Assembly (NCBI GenBank): GCA_030609125.1
Contig: JAUWCW010000018.1
Location: 1-15,596 of the forward strand
Length of the DNA stretch: 15,596 bases
Reading direction: 5' to 3'
From: Candidatus Rokuibacteriota bacterium
GTDB taxonomy: Bacteria; JAUVQV01
The position numbers and the translations under genes are program-made. The notes under the pieces were generated by a model that worked only from the letters and a program-made list of their open reading frames with translations, was not told the DNA's origin and did not search any database. This document shows positions 6,824 through 15,596 of the stretch, piece after piece (position 1 is the first letter of the stretch; every line of letters begins with the position of its first letter).

Positions 6824-7819
6824 ATGAAACCTGAAACGCAGCTGTCCCTGGCGCTGGCTGCGATAGTGGGTGTTATTGTGATAGGGACGGGCGGTTACAT
6901 GGCCATCGAGGGATGGGGGCTCCTGGACGCCACCTACATGACCATCATCTCCCTCAGCACGGTCGGCTTCGAGGAGGTCCATCCGCTCTCCCAGCAAGGA
7001 AAATTCTTCACCATTGCCCTGATCCTGGGTGGGGTGGCTACCGTCACCGGCACCCTCACCATCGGAACGCAGATTCTCCTGGCGGGACAGCTGCAGAAAG
7101 TCATGGGGAGGAAAAAATTGGAGAAGGAGATCAAGAAGCTCAAGAACCATTACATCATATGCGGGCACGGGCGGATGGGAAAGATCATCTGCCACGAGTT
7201 CGCAAGGAAGCCCGTTCCCTTCTTGGTGATCGAAGAAGACCTCGACGTCTTCAAGAAGATCCCCAACAGCGTTCTGGCCATTCAAGGGAATGCCTCGGAA
7301 GAGAGCGTTCTGCTCGAGGCGGGAATCACGAGGGCCCTGGGCCTTGTCAGTGTGGCGTCCTCCGACGCGGACAATGTCTACATAACTCTGACGGCCATCG
7401 GTCTCAGGCCGGACCTCTATATCGTCGCCCGTGCGGGCGAGGCAGGATCGGAGCAGAAACTCCTGCGCGCCGGGGCTTCGAAGGTCGTTTCCCCTTACAC
7501 GATCGGCGGGACGGGAATCGCCAACGCCATTCTGCGGCCGGCGGTGGTGGACTTCATCGAGCTGGTAACCAAGCGGGAGCACCTGGAGCTGCAGATGGAA
7601 GAGGTCCTCATCGGCAAAGGATCGTCCCTGGCGGGAAAATCCATTCTGGAGTCCGGGCTGCGCCAGCGCCTTGGAATCATCGTCGTGGCGGTGAAGAAGA
7701 ACGATGGCGTGATGGAGTTCAACCCTTCATCCAGCACCGGCATCGAGGCCGGCGACAGGCTGATTGTTCTCGGAGGCGGAGAGAACCTGGCGCGGCTGGA
7801 GGCGCTGGCGGGGAGCTGA
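6824..7819 (+). CDS. Two-TM potassium channel with RCK (TrkA-N/TrkA-C) domains
   Basis: A 331-residue ligand-gated K+ channel protein of the MthK-like type, acting at the inner membrane. TM1 lies at about residues 9-28, then a pore helix with filter TVGFEE (46-51) and TM2 at about 60-85. A charged linker rich in Lys/Glu leads to a cytoplasmic RCK/TrkA-N Rossmann domain with G114-H-G-R-M-G119 nucleotide-binding motif (about 108-230), and a TrkA-C domain (about 250-331). The filter differs from the common TVGYGD: Phe for Tyr and Glu-Glu for Gly-Asp. The ATG at 6824 has GGAGGGAG about ten bases upstream. The gene stands alone, divergent from tat and convergent with engB, separated from it by one base. 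Ion selectivity and gating ligand cannot be read from sequence. Confidence 0.93.
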   Translation: MKPETQLSLALAAIVGVIVIGTGGYMAIEGWGLLDATYMTIISLSTVGFEEVHPLSQQGKFFTIALILGGVATVTGTLTIGTQILLAGQLQKVMGRKKLEKEIKKLKNHYIICGHGRMGKIICHEFARKPVPFLVIEEDLDVFKKIPNSVLAIQGNASEESVLLEAGITRALGLVSVASSDADNVYITLTAIGLRPDLYIVARAGEAGSEQKLLRAGASKVVSPYTIGGTGIANAILRPAVVDFIELVTKREHLELQMEEVLIGKGSSLAGKSILESGLRQRLGIIVVAVKKNDGVMEFNPSSSTGIEAGDRLIVLGGGENLARLEALAGS

Positions 7820-7820
7820 A

Positions 7821-8432
7821 TCAGTCCTTCCGGCCGGTGCCTCTCTCGCGGGAGAGGAGCTGGTCGATGACGGCCCAGAGGCGGTCCTTGCCGAGGCCCG
7901 AGCTTGAGGAAAAGGCGATCAGGCTCTGCCCATCCAGAACGGGGAGATCCCTTCGAATGATATCCAGCTGCTTCCTGCGTGAAGCGGATCCCACCTTGTC
8001 GGCCTTGGTGGCCACCAGGGCCACGCTGTGGCCGTAGTGATCGAGCCACTCCTTCATTCGGCGGTCGAACTTCGTCGGTGGGTGGCGGATGTCGATGAGA
8101 AGGATTGCGCCGCGAAGAAGAGGCCTCTTTGACAGGTACTGCTCGATCATGCCCCCCCAGGACTCGTGGATATTCCGGGACACCTTGGCGTATCCGTAAC
8201 CTGGGAGGTCGACGAAATGGAAGTGTTCGTTGATCAGAAAGAAATTGAGCGTCCGGGTCTTGCCGGGGGTCTTGCTCGTCTGCGCGAGACGGCGGCGGTT
8301 GAGCAGAGAATTGATGAGACTTGATTTGCCGACGTTGGAGCGCCCGCAGAAGGCGACTTCCGGCCGCTGCCCCCGGGGATAGCCCGAGGGGGCCGCGGCG
8401 GACTTGATAAACTCGGCAGAGAGTACTTTCAC
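7821..8432 (-). CDS. engB: Ribosome biogenesis GTP-binding protein EngB (YihA/YsxC)
   Basis: TRAFAC GTPase needed for late assembly of the 50S ribosomal subunit in the cytosol. The 203-residue length fits the family. G motifs are in order: G1 GRSNVGKSS (30-38), G2 region with TPGKT (55-59), G3 DLPGYG (75-80), G4 TKAD (142-145) and a G5-like serine stretch (SSSSG). The G1-G3 combination NVGKSS, KTPGKT and DLPGYGYAKV is diagnostic of EngB among small GTPases. The start is GTG at 8432, ten bases after the lon stop, with GAGAAG as a modest ribosome site. An operon with lon is likely. The stop lies one base from the stop of the convergent K+ channel gene, leaving no room for a terminator between them. 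Confidence 0.95.
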   Translation of the reverse strand: MKVLSAEFIKSAAAPSGYPRGQRPEVAFCGRSNVGKSSLINSLLNRRRLAQTSKTPGKTRTLNFFLINEHFHFVDLPGYGYAKVSRNIHESWGGMIEQYLSKRPLLRGAILLIDIRHPPTKFDRRMKEWLDHYGHSVALVATKADKVGSASRRKQLDIIRRDLPVLDGQSLIAFSSSSGLGKDRLWAVIDQLLSRERGTGRKD

Positions 8433-8442
8433 CGAGGGCTTC

Positions 8443-10866
<2,424 letters not shown>

Positions 10867-10919
10867 TGACGGCCTCCTCTTGTTTATTCAGTATTCAGTT
10901 CAGTGGAAAGCAGTTGTAT

Positions 10920-10948
10920 ATGATTCTCGAAACGGGCAGAAGTTTCAA
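10920..10948 (-). promoter_or_regulatory. Candidate promoter for lon (sigma70- or sigma32-like)
   Basis: On the minus strand, TTGAAA (10948-10943) is followed by 17 bases and AATCAT (10925-10920, 4 of 6 for sigma70). The -35 extends to CTTGAAA (from 10949), which equals the sigma32 -35 consensus, but no CCCCAT-like -10 follows at 13-14 bases. It is about 55 bases upstream of the lon ATG. Which sigma factor reads it is unresolved. Confidence 0.4.
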
Positions 10949-10950
10949 GG

Positions 10951-10975
10951 AAAATCGTTTTCTTAACGCAAAACG
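10951..10975 (-). terminator. Weak intrinsic terminator candidate after the response regulator
   Basis: Read on the minus strand, CGTTTT (10975-10970) and AAAACG (10961-10956) form a six-pair stem with an eight-base loop, followed by ATTTT. It starts seven bases past the response regulator stop and lies before the lon promoter. The stem is AT-rich and the T run short, so termination may be partial. Confidence 0.3.
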
Positions 10976-10981
10976 GGTCCG

Positions 10982-11350
10982 TTACGATCCCTGCCTCCCC
11001 TCCAGAAGGGCGGCTATGCGGTCTTTCAGCTCGTTCATATCGGAAGATTTGACGACGTAATCCTCCGAGGCCCAGACGCCGAAATTCTGCTTATACTCAC
11101 TGTACGCTGTGTTGATAATTACCGGGATCGTGTTATCTATCTCTTTGATATTACGAAGGATATCAATCCCGTCGGGACCGTTTCCGAGCCTGATATCGAG
11201 GGTCACCAGATCGGGGCGCTCCTCTTTCACCAGGGCTAACGCTTCCTCCGCGTTTCCGGCGGTGCGGACGCTGTAGCCGCTCTCGGTCAGCTCGTCGCGG
11301 TAGAGCCGCCTGATATTCTCCTCGTCGTCAATGACCAGGATGGTCTTCAT
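10982..11350 (-). CDS. Single-domain response regulator (CheY-like receiver)
   Basis: A 122-residue receiver domain with no output domain. The acidic pair Asp8-Asp9, phospho-acceptor Asp52 (TLDIRLG), Thr81 (INTAYS) and Lys101 (VVKSSD) are all present, so phosphorylation by a partner kinase is expected. After Lys101 the usual Pro is replaced by Ser, a variant I recall from similar single-domain regulators of related bacteria. The ATG at 11350 overlaps the stop of the histidine kinase by 4 bp, which makes that kinase the obvious partner. Without a DNA-binding or enzyme domain the output must go through protein contact or a phosphorelay. A purine-rich GGAAGGGGG lies upstream within the kinase gene. 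Confidence 0.93.
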   Translation of the reverse strand: MKTILVIDDEENIRRLYRDELTESGYSVRTAGNAEEALALVKEERPDLVTLDIRLGNGPDGIDILRNIKEIDNTIPVIINTAYSEYKQNFGVWASEDYVVKSSDMNELKDRIAALLEGRQGS

Positions 11351-13632
11351 TGCTGTACCCCCCTTCCACTTTTCCTGACGCTTTCAATGTTCTTGAGCAG
11401 TCCCGGCTCAAGCGGCAGCGGCAGTGCAACGCCGAGCGTGAGGCCCCTGCCGGGGTGGTTTTTCACACTGAGGCGGCCGGAATGGGCCGTCACGATCCTC
11501 TGGGTAAGGGCAAGCCCCAGTCCGTGGCCGCCGCTCTTGGTTGTGAAGAAGGGATTGAAAATATTCCCCAGCACCTCGGGCTCCACGCCGCCTCCGCTGT
11601 CGGTTACGGTAAGGGTCACCTCTGCCGGAGGACCCTCGGTGAGTGCGGTTCGTATGAAGATGCGTCCTCCTCCGGGCATGGCCTCCATGGCGTTGGAGAG
11701 GAGGTTGATCAGAACCTGATGAAGCTGGTTGGCGTCGGCAGGGACGGGGGGGAGCGAGGGAGAGAGGTCCTCATCTACGGCGATGGATTCTTCGGTGAAC
11801 TTCGCCGAAAGGAGCCGCGTGACGGCGTGGATGACCTCGTTGAGCTGAACCGGCTCCAGGCGAGGCTGCCTGTCACGTCCGAAAAGCAGGACTTCCTCGA
11901 GAAATTCCTCCAGCCTCTGAACCTCTGAAGCGATGATTCCGGCATACTTTCTGCCCGAGTCCCCGGGGCCGAGCTTCTTCTCGAGGCGGCGCGCGAAGCC
12001 CCCGATCGTCACCAGGGGATTGCGTATTTCGTGCGCCAGACTGGCGGCGATCTCTCCGAGTACGGCCAGGCGCTCGGTCTGCATGAGCATGTCCCGCGCC
12101 TGCTGCAGCTCCTCGGCGGATCTCTGGTGCGCTCGCAGCTCCTTGGCATTGGCGATGGCCAGGCCGGCCTGGGCGGCGAACATGGAAAGAAGGCGGAGAT
12201 CCTCGTCGGTTATGCGTTTTCCGTCGAAGAGGTTGTCCACCACGATGAGGCCGAAGACCTGTTTGCGGGCGACGATGGGTGTGGCGGCGAACTCATTCAT
12301 GGAGAGCTTCCCCGTGATCTCCGCTTCCGGAGCAGGAAGGACGCCGTCGCCGCCTCTGATGGCGGTGCGGGCGCGGACGCAGCTCGACAGGGCGCCGCCG
12401 CCGGGCCGGACGGCAATGCGGATGCTCTTGACCAGCGTGTCGAAACGGGAAACGTTTGGCTGCGTCTCGGCGTAGAGCTCTATCTGCCTGGCCAGACTCA
12501 ACCCCGAATGAGATGAGAGGGATTTCCAGATCCTGTCCGCCTCCTCGGCTGAATCGGGGCCGACTCCGAGCATCCCCTGCAGGAGGTTCGTCTTTTCGTT
12601 CAGCAGGAAGAGGGCGGCCCGGTTGAACCCGAGGCCGGTCTCGGCGGTCGCGCCGGCGAGGATCATTTTCAGGATTCGGTTCAGCTTCAGAGTTCCCCTC
12701 AGGGCGTTGTTAGTCTCCTGAAGAATCCAGAGCTCCTGAAGCCGCTTCTGACGCTCCTCGACAAGCGCTTCCGCTTGAAGCTGAAGGATGAGGTGCATCA
12801 GGCGCAGGGCGATTTCCCCCGAGATGGTTTCGAGGAAGGCGGCCCGGTCCGGGAGAAAGCGCTCGTGAAGCGGGTAGCCCCGCAGGCGCCGCTCCGGGAA
12901 CCACAGCGAAAGAGTGCCCAGGGACTCACCCTCGGACCGAAGGGCCGTTTCGAAGGCCTTCAGTCCGTGCTCCGGTGGGAGCGGTCCATCGGGGAAAGCG
13001 GTGAACTCCGGGAGGCCTGCGCCGGCCCAGACTGGATGGGTGATGCGGATGCGCCCCGCCGCCGCCCCGAGAGAGTCCTGCAGAGAGGCGGTGAGCTCCT
13101 CGAGAAAGGCTGACGGCGAGCGGGTGTCCGACAGCCTCCGGGAGAGCGTGGAGAGGGCCTCCAGGCCCCGGCAGTGAACCCCTTTCCGATGCAGCATCCT
13201 GCCGATTCTGCCGGCCCCGAAGAGAGCGGCAGCGACTGTCTGGAGCGATCCCGGGTCGAGGGGGGTGGCGTCGGTCCCCGCGGGGTAGCGGAGCAGGTAA
13301 GTGGCGGTGAGATCGTCCTCGGAGAGAGGGAAAACGAAGTGAAGCGGCCCGTCCTGAGGACAGGGAGGCAGGAGGAAGAAAGGTTCCCCGCAGACGGCGG
13401 CTTCCGTCTTCCCGGCTGGAGGGAGCTCTGCGGGATAGGGAATGGACCGGTTACGGTCGGAGCAGATGAGTTCCAGCGGCGAGCCGGGCGAAGAGGAGCG
13501 GTAAAGCGCCCAGCCGACGGCGTCGAGCGCCTCGCTGAGCACGTCTCCCAGCAGGGTGTCGATCTCCACACCGCCTGAGGCCTCCCGCGTGGTGTCGAGG
13601 ATATTTCCGATGAGTGTGCTGAGACGCGTCAT
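11347..13632 (-). CDS. Soluble GAF-domain sensor histidine kinase
   Basis: A 761-residue kinase with no convincing membrane segment, so it should sense a cytosolic signal. The first 300 or so residues are divergent and may hold two degenerate GAF-like modules (about 20-150 and 155-285, weak). A helical linker precedes a clear GAF domain (about 310-495), then a coiled coil (496-520). The HisKA dimerisation helix has phospho-acceptor His534 in SLAHEIRNP. The ATPase domain has N-box Asn643 and Asn647, G1 DSGGG (678-682), F-box FNPFFTTK and G2 GHGLGLAL (702-709). All catalytic motifs are intact. The ATG at 13632 overlaps the galT stop by 4 bp, and its own stop overlaps the response regulator by 4 bp, so the three genes form one coupled operon. 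The signal is unknown. Confidence 0.93.
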   Translation of the reverse strand: MTRLSTLIGNILDTTREASGGVEIDTLLGDVLSEALDAVGWALYRSSSPGSPLELICSDRNRSIPYPAELPPAGKTEAAVCGEPFFLLPPCPQDGPLHFVFPLSEDDLTATYLLRYPAGTDATPLDPGSLQTVAAALFGAGRIGRMLHRKGVHCRGLEALSTLSRRLSDTRSPSAFLEELTASLQDSLGAAAGRIRITHPVWAGAGLPEFTAFPDGPLPPEHGLKAFETALRSEGESLGTLSLWFPERRLRGYPLHERFLPDRAAFLETISGEIALRLMHLILQLQAEALVEERQKRLQELWILQETNNALRGTLKLNRILKMILAGATAETGLGFNRAALFLLNEKTNLLQGMLGVGPDSAEEADRIWKSLSSHSGLSLARQIELYAETQPNVSRFDTLVKSIRIAVRPGGGALSSCVRARTAIRGGDGVLPAPEAEITGKLSMNEFAATPIVARKQVFGLIVVDNLFDGKRITDEDLRLLSMFAAQAGLAIANAKELRAHQRSAEELQQARDMLMQTERLAVLGEIAASLAHEIRNPLVTIGGFARRLEKKLGPGDSGRKYAGIIASEVQRLEEFLEEVLLFGRDRQPRLEPVQLNEVIHAVTRLLSAKFTEESIAVDEDLSPSLPPVPADANQLHQVLINLLSNAMEAMPGGGRIFIRTALTEGPPAEVTLTVTDSGGGVEPEVLGNIFNPFFTTKSGGHGLGLALTQRIVTAHSGRLSVKNHPGRGLTLGVALPLPLEPGLLKNIESVRKSGRGVQQ

Positions 13633-14633
13633 CCTTCCTGGCCGGCCTCACGGAGAAAGGAAGCGGCTTCCTCGGGAGGGGTGGGATTTATGAAGAACGA
13701 CGAACCCCATTCGAATCCTGCTACGCGGTTGAGCTTGGGAATAAGCTCCAGGTGCCAGTGATAGTGGTCGACGTTGTTCTCATGCAGAGGCGCCGTGTGT
13801 ATCACAAAATTGTAGTCCGGTTTGCCCAGAACAGCGTTGATCCTGCGCAGCAGATCGCTGAGGATGGCGGCGAGGGCCGGGAAGTGTTCGGCCGACGATT
13901 CGAAGCGGGGAGTGTGTTTCTTCGGAAGGATCCACGTTTCGAAGGCGTAGGGAGAAGCAAAAGGGCAGAGGACCGTGAAGTGCTCGTTGTCGGCGACGAT
14001 CCTGGCGCCGTGGCGGAGTTCGCGGTGAATAATGTCACAGAAAATGCATTCTCCCGTGCTTTGCCGGTGGCTGAGGGCCCCCTCCATTTCCGCGAGAACA
14101 CGGGTGGGCACGATAGGCAGTGCTATCAGCTGGGAATGGGTATGCTCCAGCGTTGCCCCGGCCGAGGGGCCGTGGTTCTTGAAGACGATAACATATTCGA
14201 GCCGGGGGTCCTTTTTCAGATCCAGAAGGCGAGAAGCATAGGCTTTGAGAACCCTTTCAACCGAATCGGCAGGGAGCGAGGCCAGGGTCTGGTCGTGGCC
14301 GGGGGCTTCGATGATGACTTCGTGGGCGCCGATTCCGCTCATGGTCTGGTAGAGGATTTCGCCTGACTGTTCAGGCTCTCCTTCCCTGCGCAGGGCGGGA
14401 AACTTGTTCGGCACGACCCTCAGGTCCCATCCGGGGGAGTCCGGAGGCGATCCGTCGGGCCTGTAAGCCAGCAGTTCGGAAGGGGTGGTGTACTCGTTGC
14501 CGGCACAGAACGGACAGAATCCTCCTCCGGTCCAGGTCTCGCGGGCAGGGCGAAAGTCCAGCGGTCTCCCGGCTCGATCGCTCGAGATGATGACCCAGCG
14601 TCCCAGAATGGGGTCGCGGCGCAGTTCAGACAT
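13629..14633 (-). CDS. galT: Galactose-1-phosphate uridylyltransferase family (GalT-like nucleotidyltransferase)
   Basis: HIT-superfamily nucleotidyltransferase of 334 residues that moves a nucleotide between sugar 1-phosphates through a His-bound intermediate. Classic GalT interconverts UDP-glucose and UDP-galactose via hexose 1-phosphates. The N terminus DPILGRWVIIS and the zinc-type CPFC (40-43) with CIFC (196-199) fit the family. The active site reads EHTHSQ with His164 and nucleophile His166, where E. coli GalT has His-Pro-His. A second His cluster HYHWH (290-294) lies in the C-terminal half. The HTHSQ form also occurs in ADP-glucose phosphorylase-type relatives, so the true nucleotide and sugar are uncertain. 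The ATG at 14633 has AAGGAGG eight bases before it. It is the first gene of a coupled operon with a histidine kinase and response regulator. Confidence 0.87.
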   Translation of the reverse strand: MSELRRDPILGRWVIISSDRAGRPLDFRPARETWTGGGFCPFCAGNEYTTPSELLAYRPDGSPPDSPGWDLRVVPNKFPALRREGEPEQSGEILYQTMSGIGAHEVIIEAPGHDQTLASLPADSVERVLKAYASRLLDLKKDPRLEYVIVFKNHGPSAGATLEHTHSQLIALPIVPTRVLAEMEGALSHRQSTGECIFCDIIHRELRHGARIVADNEHFTVLCPFASPYAFETWILPKKHTPRFESSAEHFPALAAILSDLLRRINAVLGKPDYNFVIHTAPLHENNVDHYHWHLELIPKLNRVAGFEWGSSFFINPTPPEEAASFLREAGQEG

Positions 14634-14715
14634 CCTTGGTCCTCCTTCGGTCTCGGTGTCGGTCCTCGGGCAAGCGGAAAAGGGACAGGGAAACTTCCTC
14701 TTTCCGATGTGCGTA

Positions 14716-14743
14716 TACTATAATGGTTGAGATTATGTGGCAA
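14716..14743 (-). promoter_or_regulatory. Sigma70-type promoter for the galT-kinase-regulator operon
   Basis: On the minus strand, TTGCCA (14743-14738, 5 of 6) is followed by a 16-base spacer and TATAGT (14721-14716, 5 of 6). Transcription would begin near 14709, giving an untranslated leader of about 75 bases before the galT ATG at 14633. The leader shows no obvious riboswitch or attenuator fold by eye. Confidence 0.55.
14719..14724 (+). promoter_or_regulatory. Possible -10 element for the DUF4159 gene, overlapping the galT promoter
   Basis: A perfect TATAAT on the plus strand, preceded by TATAC but with no good -35 at 16-18 bases (TTCCTC is the nearest). If used, transcription would begin around 14731, only a few bases before the ATG at 14735, giving an almost leaderless message. 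Confidence 0.35.
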
Positions 14744-15562
14744 CAGAGCGGAGATACTCACGTTTCGTCCGGTCTCCCGGGGAGGCGGGTCTTTCTTCGG
14801 TTGGCACTGGCGGCTCTGGGCTCGCTGGTGCTGCCGTGGGGGCCGCGCGCGGCCTGGGCCTTCAAAGGTATGGCGAAGAAAGGCGGAGGAGGGATTGAGA
14901 AGGGCTTTGCCTTCGCCCAGCTCGTGTATGACGGCGGCAACTGGGATCCCGAACCGACTGCATGGCCGTCGCTGGCGGCAGAGCTGGAGTCTACCACGAG
15001 CATCGACGCCGTGGCGGCCCGGGTCCCGCTGAGGCTTCGTGCGGAAGAACTCTTCAGCTACCCGTTTATCTACATGGCCGGGAACCAGGATTTTCAACCT
15101 TTTCAAGATGATCAGATCGCTATTCTTAGAAAATACCTTAGCCATGGCGGCACCCTCGTCGCCGATGACTGTGCCGGCACCCCCGGATATGGGTTCGACG
15201 CAGCCTTCAGGAGGGAGATCGGGAGGGTCTTCCCGGAGAGGGAGATGGAGAGACTGCCGTCGGAGCACACCGTTTTCAGGTCATTCTTTCTTGTCCGTGG
15301 CATGGGGGGCAGAAAAATAGTGAGCCCCTTCCTTGAGGGCATAAGCCTGGGTGAGACGACCCCGGTGATCTACAGTCCGAACGGCCTGGGCGCGGCCTGG
15401 GCGAAAGACTCCATGGGGAGGTGGGTGCACCCGACCGTGCCTGGCGGGGAAAGACAGAGGAAACTTGCTTTCCAACTCGGCATCAACCTTATCATGTACG
15501 CGCTGTGCTCCAACTACAAGCAGGACAGGATCCACGTCCCGTTTCTCCGGCAGAAGATATGA
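14735..15562 (+). CDS. DUF4159 domain protein with twin-arginine signal peptide
   Basis: An exported protein of 275 residues. The N terminus carries a Tat-type signal: GRRVFLR (16-22), a hydrophobic stretch (23-34) and a likely cleavage after Ala42 (AWA). The mature part is one DUF4159 domain, recognised by the start FAFAQLVYDGGNWDPEPTAW, the pattern LFSYPFIYMAGNQDF, the GGTLVADDCAG block, FRREIGRVFPE, and the C-terminal VIYSPNGLGAAW and LGINLIMYALCSNYK. Function is unknown; relatives usually sit with MoxR ATPase, DUF58 and von Willebrand-A genes. An upstream ATG at 14723 is in frame, but neither start has a good ribosome site; I chose 14735 because a -10 box overlaps 14723. The stop overlaps the next gene in an ATGATG arrangement. 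The Tat genes elsewhere in this window would supply the export route. Confidence 0.88.
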   Translation: MWQQSGDTHVSSGLPGRRVFLRLALAALGSLVLPWGPRAAWAFKGMAKKGGGGIEKGFAFAQLVYDGGNWDPEPTAWPSLAAELESTTSIDAVAARVPLRLRAEELFSYPFIYMAGNQDFQPFQDDQIAILRKYLSHGGTLVADDCAGTPGYGFDAAFRREIGRVFPEREMERLPSEHTVFRSFFLVRGMGGRKIVSPFLEGISLGETTPVIYSPNGLGAAWAKDSMGRWVHPTVPGGERQRKLAFQLGINLIMYALCSNYKQDRIHVPFLRQKI

Positions 15563-15596
15563 TGCCCGCTTCCGGCAGCGATCACCTTCCGCCCCT
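15559..15596 (+). CDS. 5' end of the next gene (partial, unidentified)
   Basis: ATG at 15559 (or the adjacent in-frame ATG at 15562) overlaps the DUF4159 stop and opens a frame reading MMPASGSDHLPP to the window edge. The ATGA overlap supports a real coupled gene. From the usual neighbourhood of DUF4159 genes a MoxR-type AAA ATPase or a DUF58 protein is likely, but twelve residues do not show it. Confidence 0.5.
   Translation, partial: MMPASGSDHLPP

Noticed and set aside
10974-10985. AACGG/CCGTT inverted repeat at the response regulator stop
   Set aside because: The central gap is only two bases, so a hairpin keeps at most four pairs; too weak to call as a terminator by itself.
14634-14715. 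Riboswitch or attenuator in the galT leader
   Set aside because: The leader of about 75 bases shows no convincing stem followed by a T run and no known aptamer pattern.
14636-14734. 33-residue Arg-rich N-terminal extension of the DUF4159 protein
   Set aside because: It would put a second basic stretch before the twin-arginine signal and covers both promoters; a start at 14723 or 14735 gives a normal signal peptide.

Overview
This 15.6 kb, high-GC window is dense chromosomal housekeeping sequence from a Gram-negative bacterium. LPS-core genes (O-antigen ligase, heptose-7-phosphate kinase, CMP-Kdo synthetase) show that an outer membrane is present. The mix of LPS genes with formyl-tetrahydrofolate synthetase, a minimal Tat locus, a DUF445 protein, a single-domain response regulator and a Tat-exported DUF4159 protein suggests an anaerobic lineage of the former Deltaproteobacteria (Desulfobacterota). 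That placement is an inference from gene content; no marker RNA is present. I see no rRNA, tRNA, CRISPR array, transposase or phage gene.

Layout, left to right. (1) Bases 1-4785 (+): a tight run of genes, namely the 3' end of an unidentified gene, a WaaL-like O-antigen ligase, rfaE1/hldA, kdsB and fhs. Junctions are 4-bp ATGA overlaps, or gaps of 1 and 20 bp. Envelope LPS synthesis is thus coupled to a C1-metabolism enzyme. (2) Bases 4786-4875: a non-coding spacer between convergent genes that looks like an interspersed repeat. (3) Bases 4876-6662 (-): tatB/A, tatC and a DUF445 membrane protein with overlapping ends, driven by a near-consensus sigma70 promoter at 6691-6719. (4) Bases 6824-7819 (+): a two-TM potassium channel/TrkA-type RCK protein, divergent from tat. 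(5) Bases 7821-10866 (-): lon then engB, with a possible heat-shock-like promoter before lon. (6) Bases 10982-14633 (-): galT, a soluble GAF-containing histidine kinase and a single-domain response regulator, joined by two successive ATGA overlaps. (7) Bases 14735-15562 (+): a DUF4159 protein with a twin-arginine signal peptide, divergent from galT across overlapping promoters, then the first codons of another gene.

How they work together: region 1 makes and finishes LPS (heptose and Kdo activation, O-antigen attachment). The Tat pair exports folded proteins, and the DUF4159 product at the right end looks like a substrate. Lon and EngB handle protein quality control and 50S assembly. GalT feeds nucleotide-sugar metabolism and is translationally coupled to a two-component system whose output is unknown.

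No clearly new system is visible. The items most worth a second look are the galT-kinase-regulator operon, fhs coupled to kdsB, an A8 run at the tatC/DUF445 overlap where slippage would fuse the two proteins, a Gln in TatC at a usually acidic position, a variant K+ filter, and the face-to-face promoters between galT and the DUF4159 gene.
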